Of a DNA stretch of 64,000 bases, positions 45,429 through 54,436 are shown in pieces. The number at the start of each line of letters is the position of its first letter. Position 1 is the stretch's first letter. The notes under the pieces are model-generated. The model was not told where the DNA came from and ran no database searches. It saw nothing but the letters and a program-made list of their open reading frames with translations. The translations under genes were made by a program, and so were the position numbers. This DNA comes from Microcoleus vaginatus PCC 9802 (GTDB taxonomy: Bacteria > Cyanobacteriota > Cyanobacteriia > Cyanobacteriales > Microcoleaceae): NCBI GenBank assembly GCA_022701275.1, contig CP031740.1, positions 6,585,001-6,649,000 on the forward strand. The letters are read 5' to 3'.

Positions 45429-47312
45429 TTAGCATTGAGTAATAGCTTGCGGCTGTGAACTGTCTTCGGAAATATCCGCGCCGAGAGTTGCCGCCGCGAT
45501 CACCTCTAGGGGAAACTTGGGAGTGCGATCGGCATACAGCAAACCGTTAGCTTCTTGGTAAGTATCGGTCAACTGCGTGTAACAAAATCCACTGAACATT
45601 TCCACTTGGTTTACCACCTTCAGCAGCGCAATGTAGCGCCTTTGCAGTTCCTGGGTGTCCGACGCGCGTACGTAGCCCCAAACCCTGTAAAAATCGGGGT
45701 TTTCGCGGCCAGCGCAGGCGATGCCACCGAATTCTGTCAGCATCATCGGCTGTCCTTGGTGCGGGTGACCGTCGAGGGTGAGGATGCGCCCTCCCGGACG
45801 CCCGCGATCGAACAAATCCGCTAGCTGGACTTCGGGCCCGTAGCGCTTGGCTAGGGTGTGCGGGTTGTTGTCGTAGTCGTGAATCGCCAGGATGTCGGTA
45901 TCGATGCTTTCCCACCCGTCGTTACCGATGACGGGGCGAGTCGGATCGAGGGTTTTTGTCAAGAAATACAGCGCTTGCACGTAGTTGCGGTGGGCTGCTG
46001 CTTCGACTAAATTCGGAACTCCCCAAGATTCGTTAAACGGCACCCAGACTACGATACAGGGGTGGCTGGAGTCGCGGTCGATGACTTCCGTCCACTCCCG
46101 CGTCAGCCGTTGAACGGCTTTGGGAGTGAAGCGGTAGGCGCTGGGCATTTCTTCCCACACTAAGAGCCCCAGCACGTCAGCCCAGTACAAAAATCGGGGG
46201 TCTTCAATTTTTTGGTGCTTGCGGACGCCGTTGAAACCCATTGCTTTGACTAATTCGACATCGTGGCGCAAAGCTTCGTCGGAGGGGGCAGTCATCATGG
46301 TGTCGGGCCAGTAACCTTGATCGAGCACCAGTCGCAAATAGTAGGGGCGGCCGTTTAGCATGAAGCGATCGCGCTGGATGCTCACCGTCCTCATGGCGGT
46401 ATAAGATTTAACCTCGTCGAGCAGTTTGCCGTCGGCCCACAACTGCACTTGAGCGTTAATTAGCGTCGGTTTTTCGGGGCTCCACAGCAATTCGTTGCGG
46501 TAGTCGTCGATACCAGGGTCGGAGAGCGCGATGCGGCGGTGGATTTCGCCGTTGATGACTTCGTAGGTGTCGTTGACCAGCAGCATACAGCCGATCGACA
46601 GTTTAACTTTTACCTGGATTCCCGACTGGCGATCGCCCGCGACAAACGCTTCAAAACCGATTTCCCAGCGTTCAAACTGGGGAGTCCAGCGGATGCGCTC
46701 GATATAAGTGTGAGGCACCAATTCTACCCAGACTGTCTGCCAAATGCCGGTCGTGCGCGGATACCAAATATTGTGTGGCTCTATTTGCCAGTCTTGCTTG
46801 CCGCGCGGTTGCTCCAAATCTTGCGGGTCGTCCTGGGCCCAGACTGTCACCCGCTGCGGCCCGTTGAGGTTCACAAGTGCTGTAATGTCTGCGGTGAAAG
46901 GAGTGTGTCCGCCTTCGTGTTCCATGACAAACTGACCGTTCACCCAGACGCGGGCGCGGTAGTCTACGGCCCCAAAGTGGAGGAGAGTTCTTCCTTCTGT
47001 ATGGGGTAGGTCAAATTCGCGCTCGTACCAGCAGTTGGGGTGAAAATTCGTGTCCCCGATCCCACTTTTTGCCGATTCTGGAGCAAACGGCACTTCTATA
47101 GTGTGAGTCCACTCAGAAATATCGATCGGCTGCACGCAGCGGCCCGCGTCATCATAAGCAAATCTCCACTGGCCATTGAGACAAATCCAGTTGCTCCGGC
47201 GCAGTTGAGGGCGCGGATAACCTGTTTTCTGTCCTTGAACTGTGACCTTACTATCAAGAGTTGCAGACTCTTCTATCTCGCAATTTTCTAGTTCTCTACC
47301 TAACCAACTCAT
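45429..47312 (-). CDS. Glycoside hydrolase family 2 protein
   Basis: This 627-residue protein has a GH2 sugar-binding jelly roll (~35-200: LRRSNWICLNGQWRFAYDDA; HFGAVDYRARVWVNGQFV), an immunoglobulin-like domain (~205-320) and a TIM barrel (~325-610). The acid/base Glu is in VVWVPFNESWG and the nucleophile Glu in MLTEFGGIACAG. Members hydrolyse beta-galactosides, glucuronides or mannosides; the substrate here is not known. There is no signal peptide, so it is likely cytoplasmic. The ATG at 47312 is used rather than the GTG two codons earlier. Confidence 0.88.
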   Translation of the reverse strand: MSWLGRELENCEIEESATLDSKVTVQGQKTGYPRPQLRRSNWICLNGQWRFAYDDAGRCVQPIDISEWTHTIEVPFAPESAKSGIGDTNFHPNCWYEREFDLPHTEGRTLLHFGAVDYRARVWVNGQFVMEHEGGHTPFTADITALVNLNGPQRVTVWAQDDPQDLEQPRGKQDWQIEPHNIWYPRTTGIWQTVWVELVPHTYIERIRWTPQFERWEIGFEAFVAGDRQSGIQVKVKLSIGCMLLVNDTYEVINGEIHRRIALSDPGIDDYRNELLWSPEKPTLINAQVQLWADGKLLDEVKSYTAMRTVSIQRDRFMLNGRPYYLRLVLDQGYWPDTMMTAPSDEALRHDVELVKAMGFNGVRKHQKIEDPRFLYWADVLGLLVWEEMPSAYRFTPKAVQRLTREWTEVIDRDSSHPCIVVWVPFNESWGVPNLVEAAAHRNYVQALYFLTKTLDPTRPVIGNDGWESIDTDILAIHDYDNNPHTLAKRYGPEVQLADLFDRGRPGGRILTLDGHPHQGQPMMLTEFGGIACAGRENPDFYRVWGYVRASDTQELQRRYIALLKVVNQVEMFSGFCYTQLTDTYQEANGLLYADRTPKFPLEVIAAATLGADISEDSSQPQAITQC

Positions 47313-47528
47313 CGGCACATCTACCCAAAGTTATATTTATAGGTTAGCTACAATTACCACCACTTTGACAAGTTTTTTGCTGATTAATTTGCAAAAGTTC
47401 TGCACCTTAAAACAGGCTCATCTGAAGGCTCTCTTGTGCTGAAGTCATTAGTCAGAAGAAAGAAGAATAAACCAGGAAGATTTTTCCTATCCCCCACTCT
47501 CCCCCTCTCCCCCTGTCCCCCTCTCCCT

Positions 47529-47885
47529 CTAGCTAGCAAGACTGTGCAAACCTCCTAACGGTTCAGTTAGCTCACTTTTGAGAGAAAATTCTTCCGCAAA
47601 CGGCAAACACTGAAATATTTGCTGTAGTCCCGTGAGTTCAAAGAGAATTCTAACTTGTTCGCTCATGGCCGAGATCAAAAGTATACATTGGCTGTCTCTA
47701 ACTAATTTCACGATCGCCACTACAGCCATTAACTCGGAATTTTTCAGGAAATTTATTTTTGAGAAATCCAGCATAAGAATTTTGCCACCGCTTTCAATGA
47801 GGCGCTGTATTTCTTTCTGAAACTGAGCAAATTGAGAATTTTCCAAAACCTCATGAGACAAAACAATTTTAACTAGAACGTTCAT
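47529..47885 (-). CDS. STAS-domain protein (anti-sigma-factor-antagonist-like)
   Basis: This 118-residue single STAS domain has the core strand-loop LMLDFSKINFLKNSELMAVV, where the Ser of NSEL aligns with the phosphorylated Ser of SpoIIAA-like proteins. The segment ISAMSEQVRILFELTGLQQI follows. Such proteins act in partner-switching with anti-sigma kinases; no kinase or phosphatase gene is adjacent. It lies between the GH2 gene and glf on the same strand. The Gly usually found after the Ser is replaced by Glu-Leu. Confidence 0.85.
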   Translation of the reverse strand: MNVLVKIVLSHEVLENSQFAQFQKEIQRLIESGGKILMLDFSKINFLKNSELMAVVAIVKLVRDSQCILLISAMSEQVRILFELTGLQQIFQCLPFAEEFSLKSELTEPLGGLHSLAS

Positions 47886-47936
47886 TTTTACCTCAGTGCT
47901 TGTTTGAATTATTAAATAACTTTTGATGAAAACCGA

Positions 47937-47961
47937 GTAAGGTGCTCTGTGGGCACCTTAC
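47937..47961 (-). terminator. Stem-loop between glf and the STAS gene
   Basis: GTAAGGTGC, loop TCTGTGG, GCACCTTAC is a 9-bp perfect stem. A T-run (CTTTTTAG) follows on the plus strand and TCGGTTTT follows on the minus strand. It probably ends glf transcription, which separates the STAS gene from it. Confidence 0.6.
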
Positions 47962-47989
47962 CTTTTTAGCCGTAACTCGCCGCTTCCAG

Positions 47990-49240
47990 CTACTTGCTAG
48001 CAGAGTTGCCGTTACCGTTGCCGTTGCCGTTGCCGTTGTTGACAGCAGCGACTTCTAGAGAAGCTGCGGCTGGGCGAGAGGGGGTAACTGCATTGGAGGA
48101 GCTTACATTAGAAGCCGAACCGTTAACATTTTCTACCAATTCAATTACCGGCTTGGTAGTAATTTGTTTGTAAGTTGTCAGAGCTTGAGCGACCACTTGA
48201 TCCATGTTGTAATACCTGTAAGTCGCCAGCCTTCCCACGAAAGAGACTCCCGGAGTTGCATCAGCCAAAGCCTTATATTTCTTGTAAATTTCGGCATTTT
48301 CTGGACGCGGAACCGGGTAGTAAGGGTCTCCCTCAGCTTGGGGATATTCGTAGACAATGCTAGTTTTTTGATGCTCTTGTCCGGTGAGGTATTTAAACTC
48401 CGTGCAGCGAGTATATAAATGCTCGTTGGGGTAATTTACGACCGGTGCTTTTTGGTGTACGGGTACGTTCAGTGTTTCGTGCTTGAATTCCAAGGAACGG
48501 TAAGGAAGTTTGCCGTAGCAATAATTGAAATAGGAATCGACAGGCCCGGTGTAAATCATTTCTCCGTAAGGGATAAAACCCTCAATTTCCCGGTAGTCGG
48601 TATTCAGCATCACCTTGATGTTTGGGTGAGAAAGCATCTTTTCAAACATCCGAGTGTAGCCGTGCAGCGGCATTGCTTGATAGGTATCGGTAAAATAGCG
48701 ATCGTCCCGGTTAATGCGAGTGGGTACGCGCGCAATCACTGAGTTATCGAGTTCCGACGGGTCCATTCCCCACTGTTTGCGGGTGTAGTTGCGGAAGAAT
48801 TTCTCGTAAAGTTCGCGACCGACTTTGCTGACAACCACATCTTCAGAAGTGCGAATGTAATCCTTTGGTTCTGCTACTTTCGCGAAGAAATCTTCTACTT
48901 CAAATGAGGTGAGATTCAGTCCGTAAAGTTGGTTGACGGTGTTGAGATTGATGGGAATTGGCAGCAGTTGACCGTCAACGCTGGCGAGGACGCGGTGTTC
49001 GTAGGGCCGCCACTCGGTGAAGCGCGAAAGATACTCGAAAACTGGGCGCGAATTGGTGTGAAAAATGTGGGGGCCGTATTTGTGTACCAGGATGCCGTGG
49101 TTGTCGTAGTGATCGTATGCGTTGCCGCCGATGTGGTTGCGGGTATCAATTATCAGGACAGTTTTTCCAGCTTCATTTGCTAGTCTTTCGGCAATGACGC
49201 TACCTGCAAATCCGGCTCCGACGATTAAATAGTCAAACAT
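47990..49240 (-). CDS. glf: UDP-galactopyranose mutase
   Basis: Glf is a flavoenzyme that converts UDP-galactopyranose to UDP-galactofuranose for surface polysaccharides. The 416-residue protein has the FAD Rossmann motif YLIVGAGFAGSVIAERLA, the HIGGNAYDHYD loop, GPHIFHTNSR, and FRNYTRKQWGMDPSEL. The Arg residues of the active site lie in RINRDDRYF and FVGRLATYRYYNMDQV. The C-terminus is extended by a low-complexity NNGNGNGNGNGN tail, encoded by GTTGCC-type hexamers at 48003-48040, which is not part of the catalytic fold. It pairs with the glycosyltransferase upstream. Confidence 0.95.
   Translation of the reverse strand: MFDYLIVGAGFAGSVIAERLANEAGKTVLIIDTRNHIGGNAYDHYDNHGILVHKYGPHIFHTNSRPVFEYLSRFTEWRPYEHRVLASVDGQLLPIPINLNTVNQLYGLNLTSFEVEDFFAKVAEPKDYIRTSEDVVVSKVGRELYEKFFRNYTRKQWGMDPSELDNSVIARVPTRINRDDRYFTDTYQAMPLHGYTRMFEKMLSHPNIKVMLNTDYREIEGFIPYGEMIYTGPVDSYFNYCYGKLPYRSLEFKHETLNVPVHQKAPVVNYPNEHLYTRCTEFKYLTGQEHQKTSIVYEYPQAEGDPYYPVPRPENAEIYKKYKALADATPGVSFVGRLATYRYYNMDQVVAQALTTYKQITTKPVIELVENVNGSASNVSSSNAVTPSRPAAASLEVAAVNNGNGNGNGNGNSASK
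48003..48040. repeat. Hexanucleotide microsatellite inside glf
   Basis: Tandem GTTGCC units (one variant GTTACC) encode alternating Asn-Gly at the Glf C-terminus. The length may vary between strains by slippage without shifting the frame. Confidence 0.75.
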
Positions 49241-49372
49241 TGAAACACCTCTGATTGTGGGTAAGGGTAAGGGTAAGGAATAATTGGTAATTGGAGATAA
49301 AGCGAGGAGTGTTGAGTGTTAATTTTTGAATCCGTAAAAAAGTGTAACTCTTTAACTTCAACCTCAACATTC

Positions 49373-50674
49373 CTAACTTAAAACTTTCATCCGGTCTTGG
49401 GCTTTCTGCCGTTTCTGGTTGATCGCACTTTCGATCAACCCCAGCATTTCACCCCAGGTATTGTCCCAAGAATTGTCTGCTAAAAAGGCGTCTACGTCAC
49501 TCAGCCACTTGGTGCGAACGTCCGAACTTTCGCTGAGGATTTCTTGGGCACAAGCAACGAATTCTTCAGAATTGCTAGCAATCCGAACCAAGCCGTTTTC
49601 TCCGTAGGGCCGCACCACGTCGCGGATAGGAGTAGAAATCACAGGTTTGCCGGCAGCGAGGTATTCTGGAGTTTTCGTGGGACTAATAAACTTAGTCGAT
49701 TGGTTTATCGCAAAAGGCAGCATTGCGATATCCCACCCGCCAAGATACGCTGGCAGTTCTTGATAAGATTTGCCACCGAGATAGTGGATATTTGGGTGAG
49801 TTGGCAGAGTTGCCGGAGCGATTTTCGCCACCGGGCCAATGATGACTAAATGCCAGTCCGGCCTTGCTTGGGCTATGTCCCCCAGCAGTTTGATATCCAT
49901 GCGTTCGTCTATGACGCCATAAAATCCCAAACGCGGGTGAGGAATGTCTTTTTGATCCGCCGGTTCTTGTGAAAGATTCCTGGCTGTCGCAAAGTGTTCT
50001 TTTTCGATGCTGCTGGGGAAGGCGTGAATGTTGGGGTGCTGGTGCTGTTTGGCTTCGTAAAGGTTGTGTCCGCCTGTAAATACTACGCTGGCGTGCTTTA
50101 ATAGTTGGTTTTCATTGGCTTTTAAATCTGGGTGTGCGCCTTTGAATGCTGCCAATTCATCCATGCAGTCGTAGACTACAGCTAGCGGCTTTAAGTGGTT
50201 TGTGAAACTGACAGCCATTGGTGTGTAATACCAGAGGATGTACTGGCTGATTTCGGCCGCTCGAAACAAATCATCTAGCATGGCTTGCTGAGCAGTTTGT
50301 GCTGTTGCTTCGCTGGTTCCTTTGGTCAGGTGCGGTACTATTACCCAGACTCCGCTTTCGTGGATGCTGACATCCAGCCACCAATCTGTAGCCGCGCTAT
50401 AAATCGGTTCCTCTACAAAGAATACGCGACGACTTTTCGCACAACGACTCAAGAGATGTTGCGGACGCTGATAGACAAAATTCCACCGCAAATGAGACAG
50501 GCAAACTAAATCTGGTACATCTAAAGCCTCAGTTTTTGATAATTTGGCGCGCAATGCGGGCGAGGAAGCAAATTGAGAGGGCGATTTGGTTGGATCTATA
50601 GAGGTAAATCGGATCTCCCATGCTGGCTCTTTATTGCTATAACTATTGTTTACTGAGTTTTCTGGGGGCGACAT
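49373..50674 (-). CDS. Glycosyltransferase, GT4-like
   Basis: This 433-residue protein begins with a variable ~50 residues, then LVCLSHLRWNFVYQRPQHLL and SRRVFFVEEPIYSA, the N-terminal signature of cyanobacterial transferases found beside glf. The GT-B C-terminal domain has LGFYGVIDERMDIKLLGDIA, YLGGKSYQELPAYLGGWDIA and KTPEYLAAGKPVISTPIRDV. It lies 132 bp upstream of glf on the same strand, so a galactofuranosyl transfer role is plausible but not shown. No membrane helix. Confidence 0.87.
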   Translation of the reverse strand: MSPPENSVNNSYSNKEPAWEIRFTSIDPTKSPSQFASSPALRAKLSKTEALDVPDLVCLSHLRWNFVYQRPQHLLSRCAKSRRVFFVEEPIYSAATDWWLDVSIHESGVWVIVPHLTKGTSEATAQTAQQAMLDDLFRAAEISQYILWYYTPMAVSFTNHLKPLAVVYDCMDELAAFKGAHPDLKANENQLLKHASVVFTGGHNLYEAKQHQHPNIHAFPSSIEKEHFATARNLSQEPADQKDIPHPRLGFYGVIDERMDIKLLGDIAQARPDWHLVIIGPVAKIAPATLPTHPNIHYLGGKSYQELPAYLGGWDIAMLPFAINQSTKFISPTKTPEYLAAGKPVISTPIRDVVRPYGENGLVRIASNSEEFVACAQEILSESSDVRTKWLSDVDAFLADNSWDNTWGEMLGLIESAINQKRQKAQDRMKVLS

Positions 50675-51512
50675 ATTAGCCTCTGGAATTTGTCCATGAA
50701 AATTTGTCCGTTAAAATTTGTCAATAGGATATATTTCTCAGCATTCTCTTACTGAAAGTCGCAAGCATAAATCTGAGAACTTTTATTGACGAGCAAGCGC
50801 CGCATTCAGTAAACCAAACAAAGAAACTGTTTAGCTGCGGAGAAACACGCTTATCTGCTTTTTTCAGAATTGAAACTTGGAGATAAGTTAATATTGTTAG
50901 ACTTGCTATTGCTGTTAAATGTAACCCAGTTTTTCTGCCCTAACTTCTATCTGAAGGATGAGTTCTATCTCAGAACGCGCTTAGCTTGCATGCTGGGTTC
51001 AAAAGCCGTTAAAATGCCGATCGACCTTGTAAAATGACTCTTAACTGGCAGGGACGGGGTGAAAAAAGAGCGAGTTTTATTGCTTTATTTGGAGATGATA
51101 GAAAATTTGTGATCAAGTTTATGTTGCTTTTTGATTTGACAAACCTGGCTTTTTTTTAACTTATCCGATCGCTAATTTGGTAAATTTGTATCCTAATATA
51201 CCAAGTTGCGCCCGAGAGCTCTGACTTCCGATAGATTAACAATTGACAGTTTATGCAGTGAGGTTAAACTCACCGAACAGCACCTGTCTCAACAATACCA
51301 AAGAAACCAGGCAACCGCAACGAGAAACCTAAGATTTTGCGCGAGTCTGTGGCAAGAAACCAAGGTGATGACATTTGTGCTGTGGGCCTCAGTTTAACCT
51401 CGCGCCCACAGCACAAATGTCAATCATCCCTCTAAGGGCGGCTTCCCCGACATCTGCAATCAAACGCCAAATATCCACGTAAACCCGCCCAGACTAGAAG
51501 ATAGCAGCAATT
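50675..51512. other. Long intergenic region with an 18-bp perfect hairpin
   Basis: 838 bp without a supported gene. A short open frame at 51206-51397 overlaps the hairpin and is not protein-like. The main structure is the inverted repeat at 51370-51421. Confidence 0.45.
51370..51421. repeat. 18-bp perfect inverted repeat
   Basis: GACATTTGTGCTGTGGGC (51370-51387) and GCCCACAGCACAAATGTC (51404-51421) enclose a 16-nt loop. The stem is far longer and cleaner than a typical terminator and no T-run follows. It may be an RNA hairpin, a protein-binding site or a miniature transposon end-pair. Confidence 0.7.
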
Positions 51513-52547
51513 TTAAAGTCGGTGGTCAATTTTTGCCAGTCCCCCTCCAAAGGCAAAATCTTGCACCGTCGAACTCTTTAAGAAATCGTGGGGAAAGCCC
51601 AATTCAATTGCACTTACTTTCTCTAACTGCTGCATTTGATCCGGGGTTAATTCAAACTCCAAACAAGCGAGATTTTCCTGAAGTTGCGAGAGTTTGCGGG
51701 AACCCACAATCGGAATAACTTGGACTGGCTGTTGTCGCAGCCAATTTAGGGCTACTTGAGAAGCAGGTTTGCCAATTTCGGCTGCTATTTTGCTAACTTC
51801 GTCAGCAATTTGGAGGTCTCGTTCGTTAATTTTTCCCAATTCAGGTGAATTCAGCCGTTTAGCTTCGCTGGCTGTTTCTGAAGTGTTGTATTTTCCTGTT
51901 AGCAAACCGGCTGCTAGGGGGCTCCAAGCTGTGACGCCAATATCAAAGGCTTTTGCCATAGGGATCAAGTCCCGTTCGGGAGTTCGCTCTTTTAAAGAAT
52001 ACTCGATTTGCAAGCCGATAAATGGTGTCCAACCGCGCAGGTTGGCGATCGTATTTGCTTGAGAAATAATCCAAGCCGGCGTATCAGAAATGCCGATATA
52101 AAGAACTTTACCGGCGCGCACCAAATCGTCAAAAGCGCGCATCACTTCTTCGACGGGTGTGGTAAAATCCCAAGCGTGCAGCCACAGCAAATCTATGTAT
52201 TCAACTTGCAATCGCTTCAAACTTGCTTCTACTGCTTGCACCATATTTTTGCGGTGGTTGCCGAAACCATTGATTTCGCCATTCTTCATGTTGAGGCTAT
52301 ACTTAGTGGCAACTACCCATTTTTCGCGATCGGCCGCGATGAACTCACCGACATATTTTTCGCTAGTACCGTTGGTGTAGAGATTCGCGGTATCAATGAA
52401 ATTGCCCCCCGCTTCTGCAAAGGCGTCGAACATTTTCCGGCTTTCGTCGTAGGAACTCCCCCAACCCCACTCTTCCCCAAAAGTCATGGTTCCGAGGCAG
52501 ATTTCGGAAACGCGAAGTCCGCTGTGACCTAGTAGTTTGTATCTCAT
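51513..52547 (-). CDS. Aldo/keto reductase
   Basis: This 344-residue NADPH-dependent oxidoreductase. The tetrad Asp-Tyr-Lys-His is visible: Asp in NFIDTANLYTNG (with Tyr in NLYTNG), Lys in KWVVATKYSL and His in IDLLWLHAWD. The nucleotide-binding end is VIPIVGSRKLSQLQENL. The start MRYKLLGHSGLRVSEICLGT is typical of the YghZ/Tas-like group. The ATG at 52547 follows AAGGGTGAC, a good ribosome-binding site; an open frame continues 22 codons upstream but lacks such a signal. The substrate is unknown. Confidence 0.9.
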   Translation of the reverse strand: MRYKLLGHSGLRVSEICLGTMTFGEEWGWGSSYDESRKMFDAFAEAGGNFIDTANLYTNGTSEKYVGEFIAADREKWVVATKYSLNMKNGEINGFGNHRKNMVQAVEASLKRLQVEYIDLLWLHAWDFTTPVEEVMRAFDDLVRAGKVLYIGISDTPAWIISQANTIANLRGWTPFIGLQIEYSLKERTPERDLIPMAKAFDIGVTAWSPLAAGLLTGKYNTSETASEAKRLNSPELGKINERDLQIADEVSKIAAEIGKPASQVALNWLRQQPVQVIPIVGSRKLSQLQENLACLEFELTPDQMQQLEKVSAIELGFPHDFLKSSTVQDFAFGGGLAKIDHRL

Positions 52548-52974
52548 GTCACCCTTGCGCTGGTTAATGGTTGTTAACAGTTTAAATCTGTGGATTTCCC
52601 ATACTGTTGCCATCAGTCGGGGTGGCGGGTTTTACGGGGCCTTAGCGCTGTGCTTAATGTTGAATGTTTTGCCAAGTCAATCAAAATGTCTTAGCTTCCG
52701 GGACTCCGAGCCATCGCCCCTGCGTTTAGTTTAAACACCGGGCAGGGGCGATCATGTTACTAATATATTTAGGATTACATTAATGAATCAAAATACAGTA
52801 AAATCCCCAAAAAAAGATCTACCTTTAGATAGGTACCTTCTGAAAGGAGTTAAATTAAAAAGTGCTATCTTAAATATTCAGACAACCAGACAGAACTAGA
52901 GAAAAAATTAATGTAGCTAATTTAACTTTTTAGCGTTATAGTGACCTATAGATTACAAAAACTAGGTGACTCAC
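52548..52974. promoter_or_regulatory. Divergent region between the reductase and the fasciclin gene
   Basis: 427 bp, AT-rich toward the fasciclin gene. It should hold both promoters. No other structure stands out. Confidence 0.35.
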
Positions 52975-53376
52975 TTGGCTGACATCGTTGATACCGCCGT
53001 TTCGGCAGGCTCTTTTACTACCCTAGTTGCTGCAGTCCAAGCCGCTGGTTTAGTCGATACTCTCAAAGGCGCTGGCCCCTTCACAGTTTTCGCGCCTACT
53101 GATGAAGCTTTTGCTAAGCTTCCCGAAGGTACTGTAGAAGCACTGCTTAATGACATTCCTAAGCTGACAAAAATCTTGACTTATCATGTCGTTTCTGGCA
53201 AAGTTATGGCCGCTGATGTGGTCAACTTGAAATCTGCCAAGACAGTTGAAGGTTCAGAAGTTAAAATTGATGCTTCCAATGGCGTCAAAATCAATGATTC
53301 TACCGTTACAACAGCCGATGTTGCTGCTGATAATGGTGTCATCCACATTATTGATTCAGTCTTGCTTCCTGCGTAA
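52975..53376 (+). CDS. Fasciclin (FAS1) domain protein
   Basis: This 133-residue protein is one FAS1 domain. It has the H1 box [19 protein letters not shown], a central [16 protein letters not shown] and the H2 box [17 protein letters not shown]1 domains mediate adhesion or protein contacts at surfaces. There is no signal peptide, which is common for this short cyanobacterial form. I start at the TTG at 52975 (LADIVDTAV): AGGTGA lies five bases upstream, and an in-frame GTG at 52966 is part of that ribosome-binding site. A strong terminator follows. Confidence 0.92.
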   Translation: MADIVDTAVSAGSFTTLVAAVQAAGLVDTLKGAGPFTVFAPTDEAFAKLPEGTVEALLNDIPKLTKILTYHVVSGKVMAADVVNLKSAKTVEGSEVKIDASNGVKINDSTVTTADVAADNGVIHIIDSVLLPA

Positions 53377-53408
53377 GCACAGACTTAGATAGCGCAATAC
53401 TATCTTGA

Positions 53409-53440
53409 GGGCGGTGGCTATAGTTAGCCGCCGCCCTGTT
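53409..53440 (+). terminator. Rho-independent terminator of the fasciclin gene
   Basis: GGGCGGTGGCT, loop ATAGTT, AGCCGCCGCCC followed by TGTTTT, 33 bp after the stop codon. The stem is 11 bp with one G-T pair. Confidence 0.8.
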
Positions 53441-53828
53441 TTCGTTGAGGTTTAAATATTTTAGGCAGCTCAATAATTAAAACTATTATAGAGCAGCGGG
53501 AATTGACCGATCGCACTCAACTTGATTCGGCCCCAAATTTGTCGCTGTTGGATTTACCGGGAAAACTGGTTGCAGGCTAACTGCGACAGGTACTCTGGAC
53601 AAAATATTATCAAAAAAATAAAAAAGTGCGATTGACCGCGTTAGCAATTGCCGAGAATTAGCGACGCACTTATTTTGCACTCTCGCGCTGATTGCCGGTT
53701 GATGCGTAGATACCTGGCCACCAAACCCAACATTTCTCCGAGAAACTGGGTTTACGAGGCCTTGTGCTAATTAAGATACAATAAGAACCACAAAGAAAGT
53801 GCGATCGACATTATTTGACATTCAAGCT
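53441..53828. other. Intergenic region upstream of the cobW pseudogene
   Basis: About 390 bp without a gene. It includes a hairpin at 53723-53753 (AAACCCA...TGGGTTT with inner TTTCT/AGAAA) of the same family as the ycf37 terminator. The segment from about 53772 duplicates the upstream region of the intact cobW (AGATACAATAAGAACCACAA). Confidence 0.5.
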
Positions 53829-54063
53829 ATGCAATCTACAACTCAGCCCGAGACAGAACCGGCGATGGACGCTCCCAAACACCGCTTACCCGTTACAATC
53901 CTTACAGGATTTATCGGTATTGATTAATACAGTTTACAGTGTTTTAGAACGCCCAGAAAATCTCGACTATCTAGTAGTCGAAACAACCCTATTCGCCACA
54001 GCCGACGGCATTCCCGACAATTTCGCTCACCCAGACTTTTCACTGCCCCTAGAAAGTAAGTAG
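53829..54063 (+). pseudogene. CobW-family GTPase gene with internal deletion
   Basis: The start matches the intact cobW at 55725 nearly base for base: MQSTTQPETEPAMDAPKHRL then TILTGFIG. It then jumps to the equivalent of residues ~88-110 in another frame (YSVLERPENLDYLVVETT). The P-loop GSGKTT, switch regions and the CxCC motif are deleted, so the product cannot bind GTP. The remainder decays before 54063. Confidence 0.8.
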
Positions 54064-54074
54064 AAAGTAAATTT

Positions 54075-54302
54075 ATGTCGGTGAAAATAGCAAAAAAAAC
54101 TCTTTATTTTAGCTTGCGCCTGGGAACATTTGACCAGTTGATGCAGACAGTTATCGCACCACCTGCACTTACAGCCAAACCTCGAATTGCAGACCCCCGT
54201 TTTGTAGTTAAAAACTTTCCTGGGAAACAGCCACTAGACCCGTTTCTAGATATCATCTTACCCGAAAACACGAGCGATAAAATTGACAAATCAACTTTTT
54301 AA
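54075..54302 (+). CDS. Small hypothetical protein
   Basis: A 75-residue open frame, MSVKIAKKTLYFSLRLGTFD, with a proline-rich middle (VIAPPALTAKPRIADPRFVV) and no motif that I recognise. It lies between the cobW pseudogene and a glycosyltransferase in the same direction. It may be real or chance; I see no clear ribosome-binding site. Confidence 0.3.
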   Translation: MSVKIAKKTLYFSLRLGTFDQLMQTVIAPPALTAKPRIADPRFVVKNFPGKQPLDPFLDIILPENTSDKIDKSTF

Positions 54303-54436
54303 TCAATTATTTTGTAACCAAATAACCCTTTCTGTTAATTGGTAACGGGTAATTGGTAATAGGGCATTGGTAAGGGGTAATCGGTGAAGGGCGAGCCGTA
54401 ACCAACCAAAACTAACAACTAACAACTAACAAATAA

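Noticed and set aside
51206..51397. 63-codon frame in the region downstream of the aldo/keto reductase
   Set aside because: Runs into the 18-bp hairpin and has no protein-like pattern.
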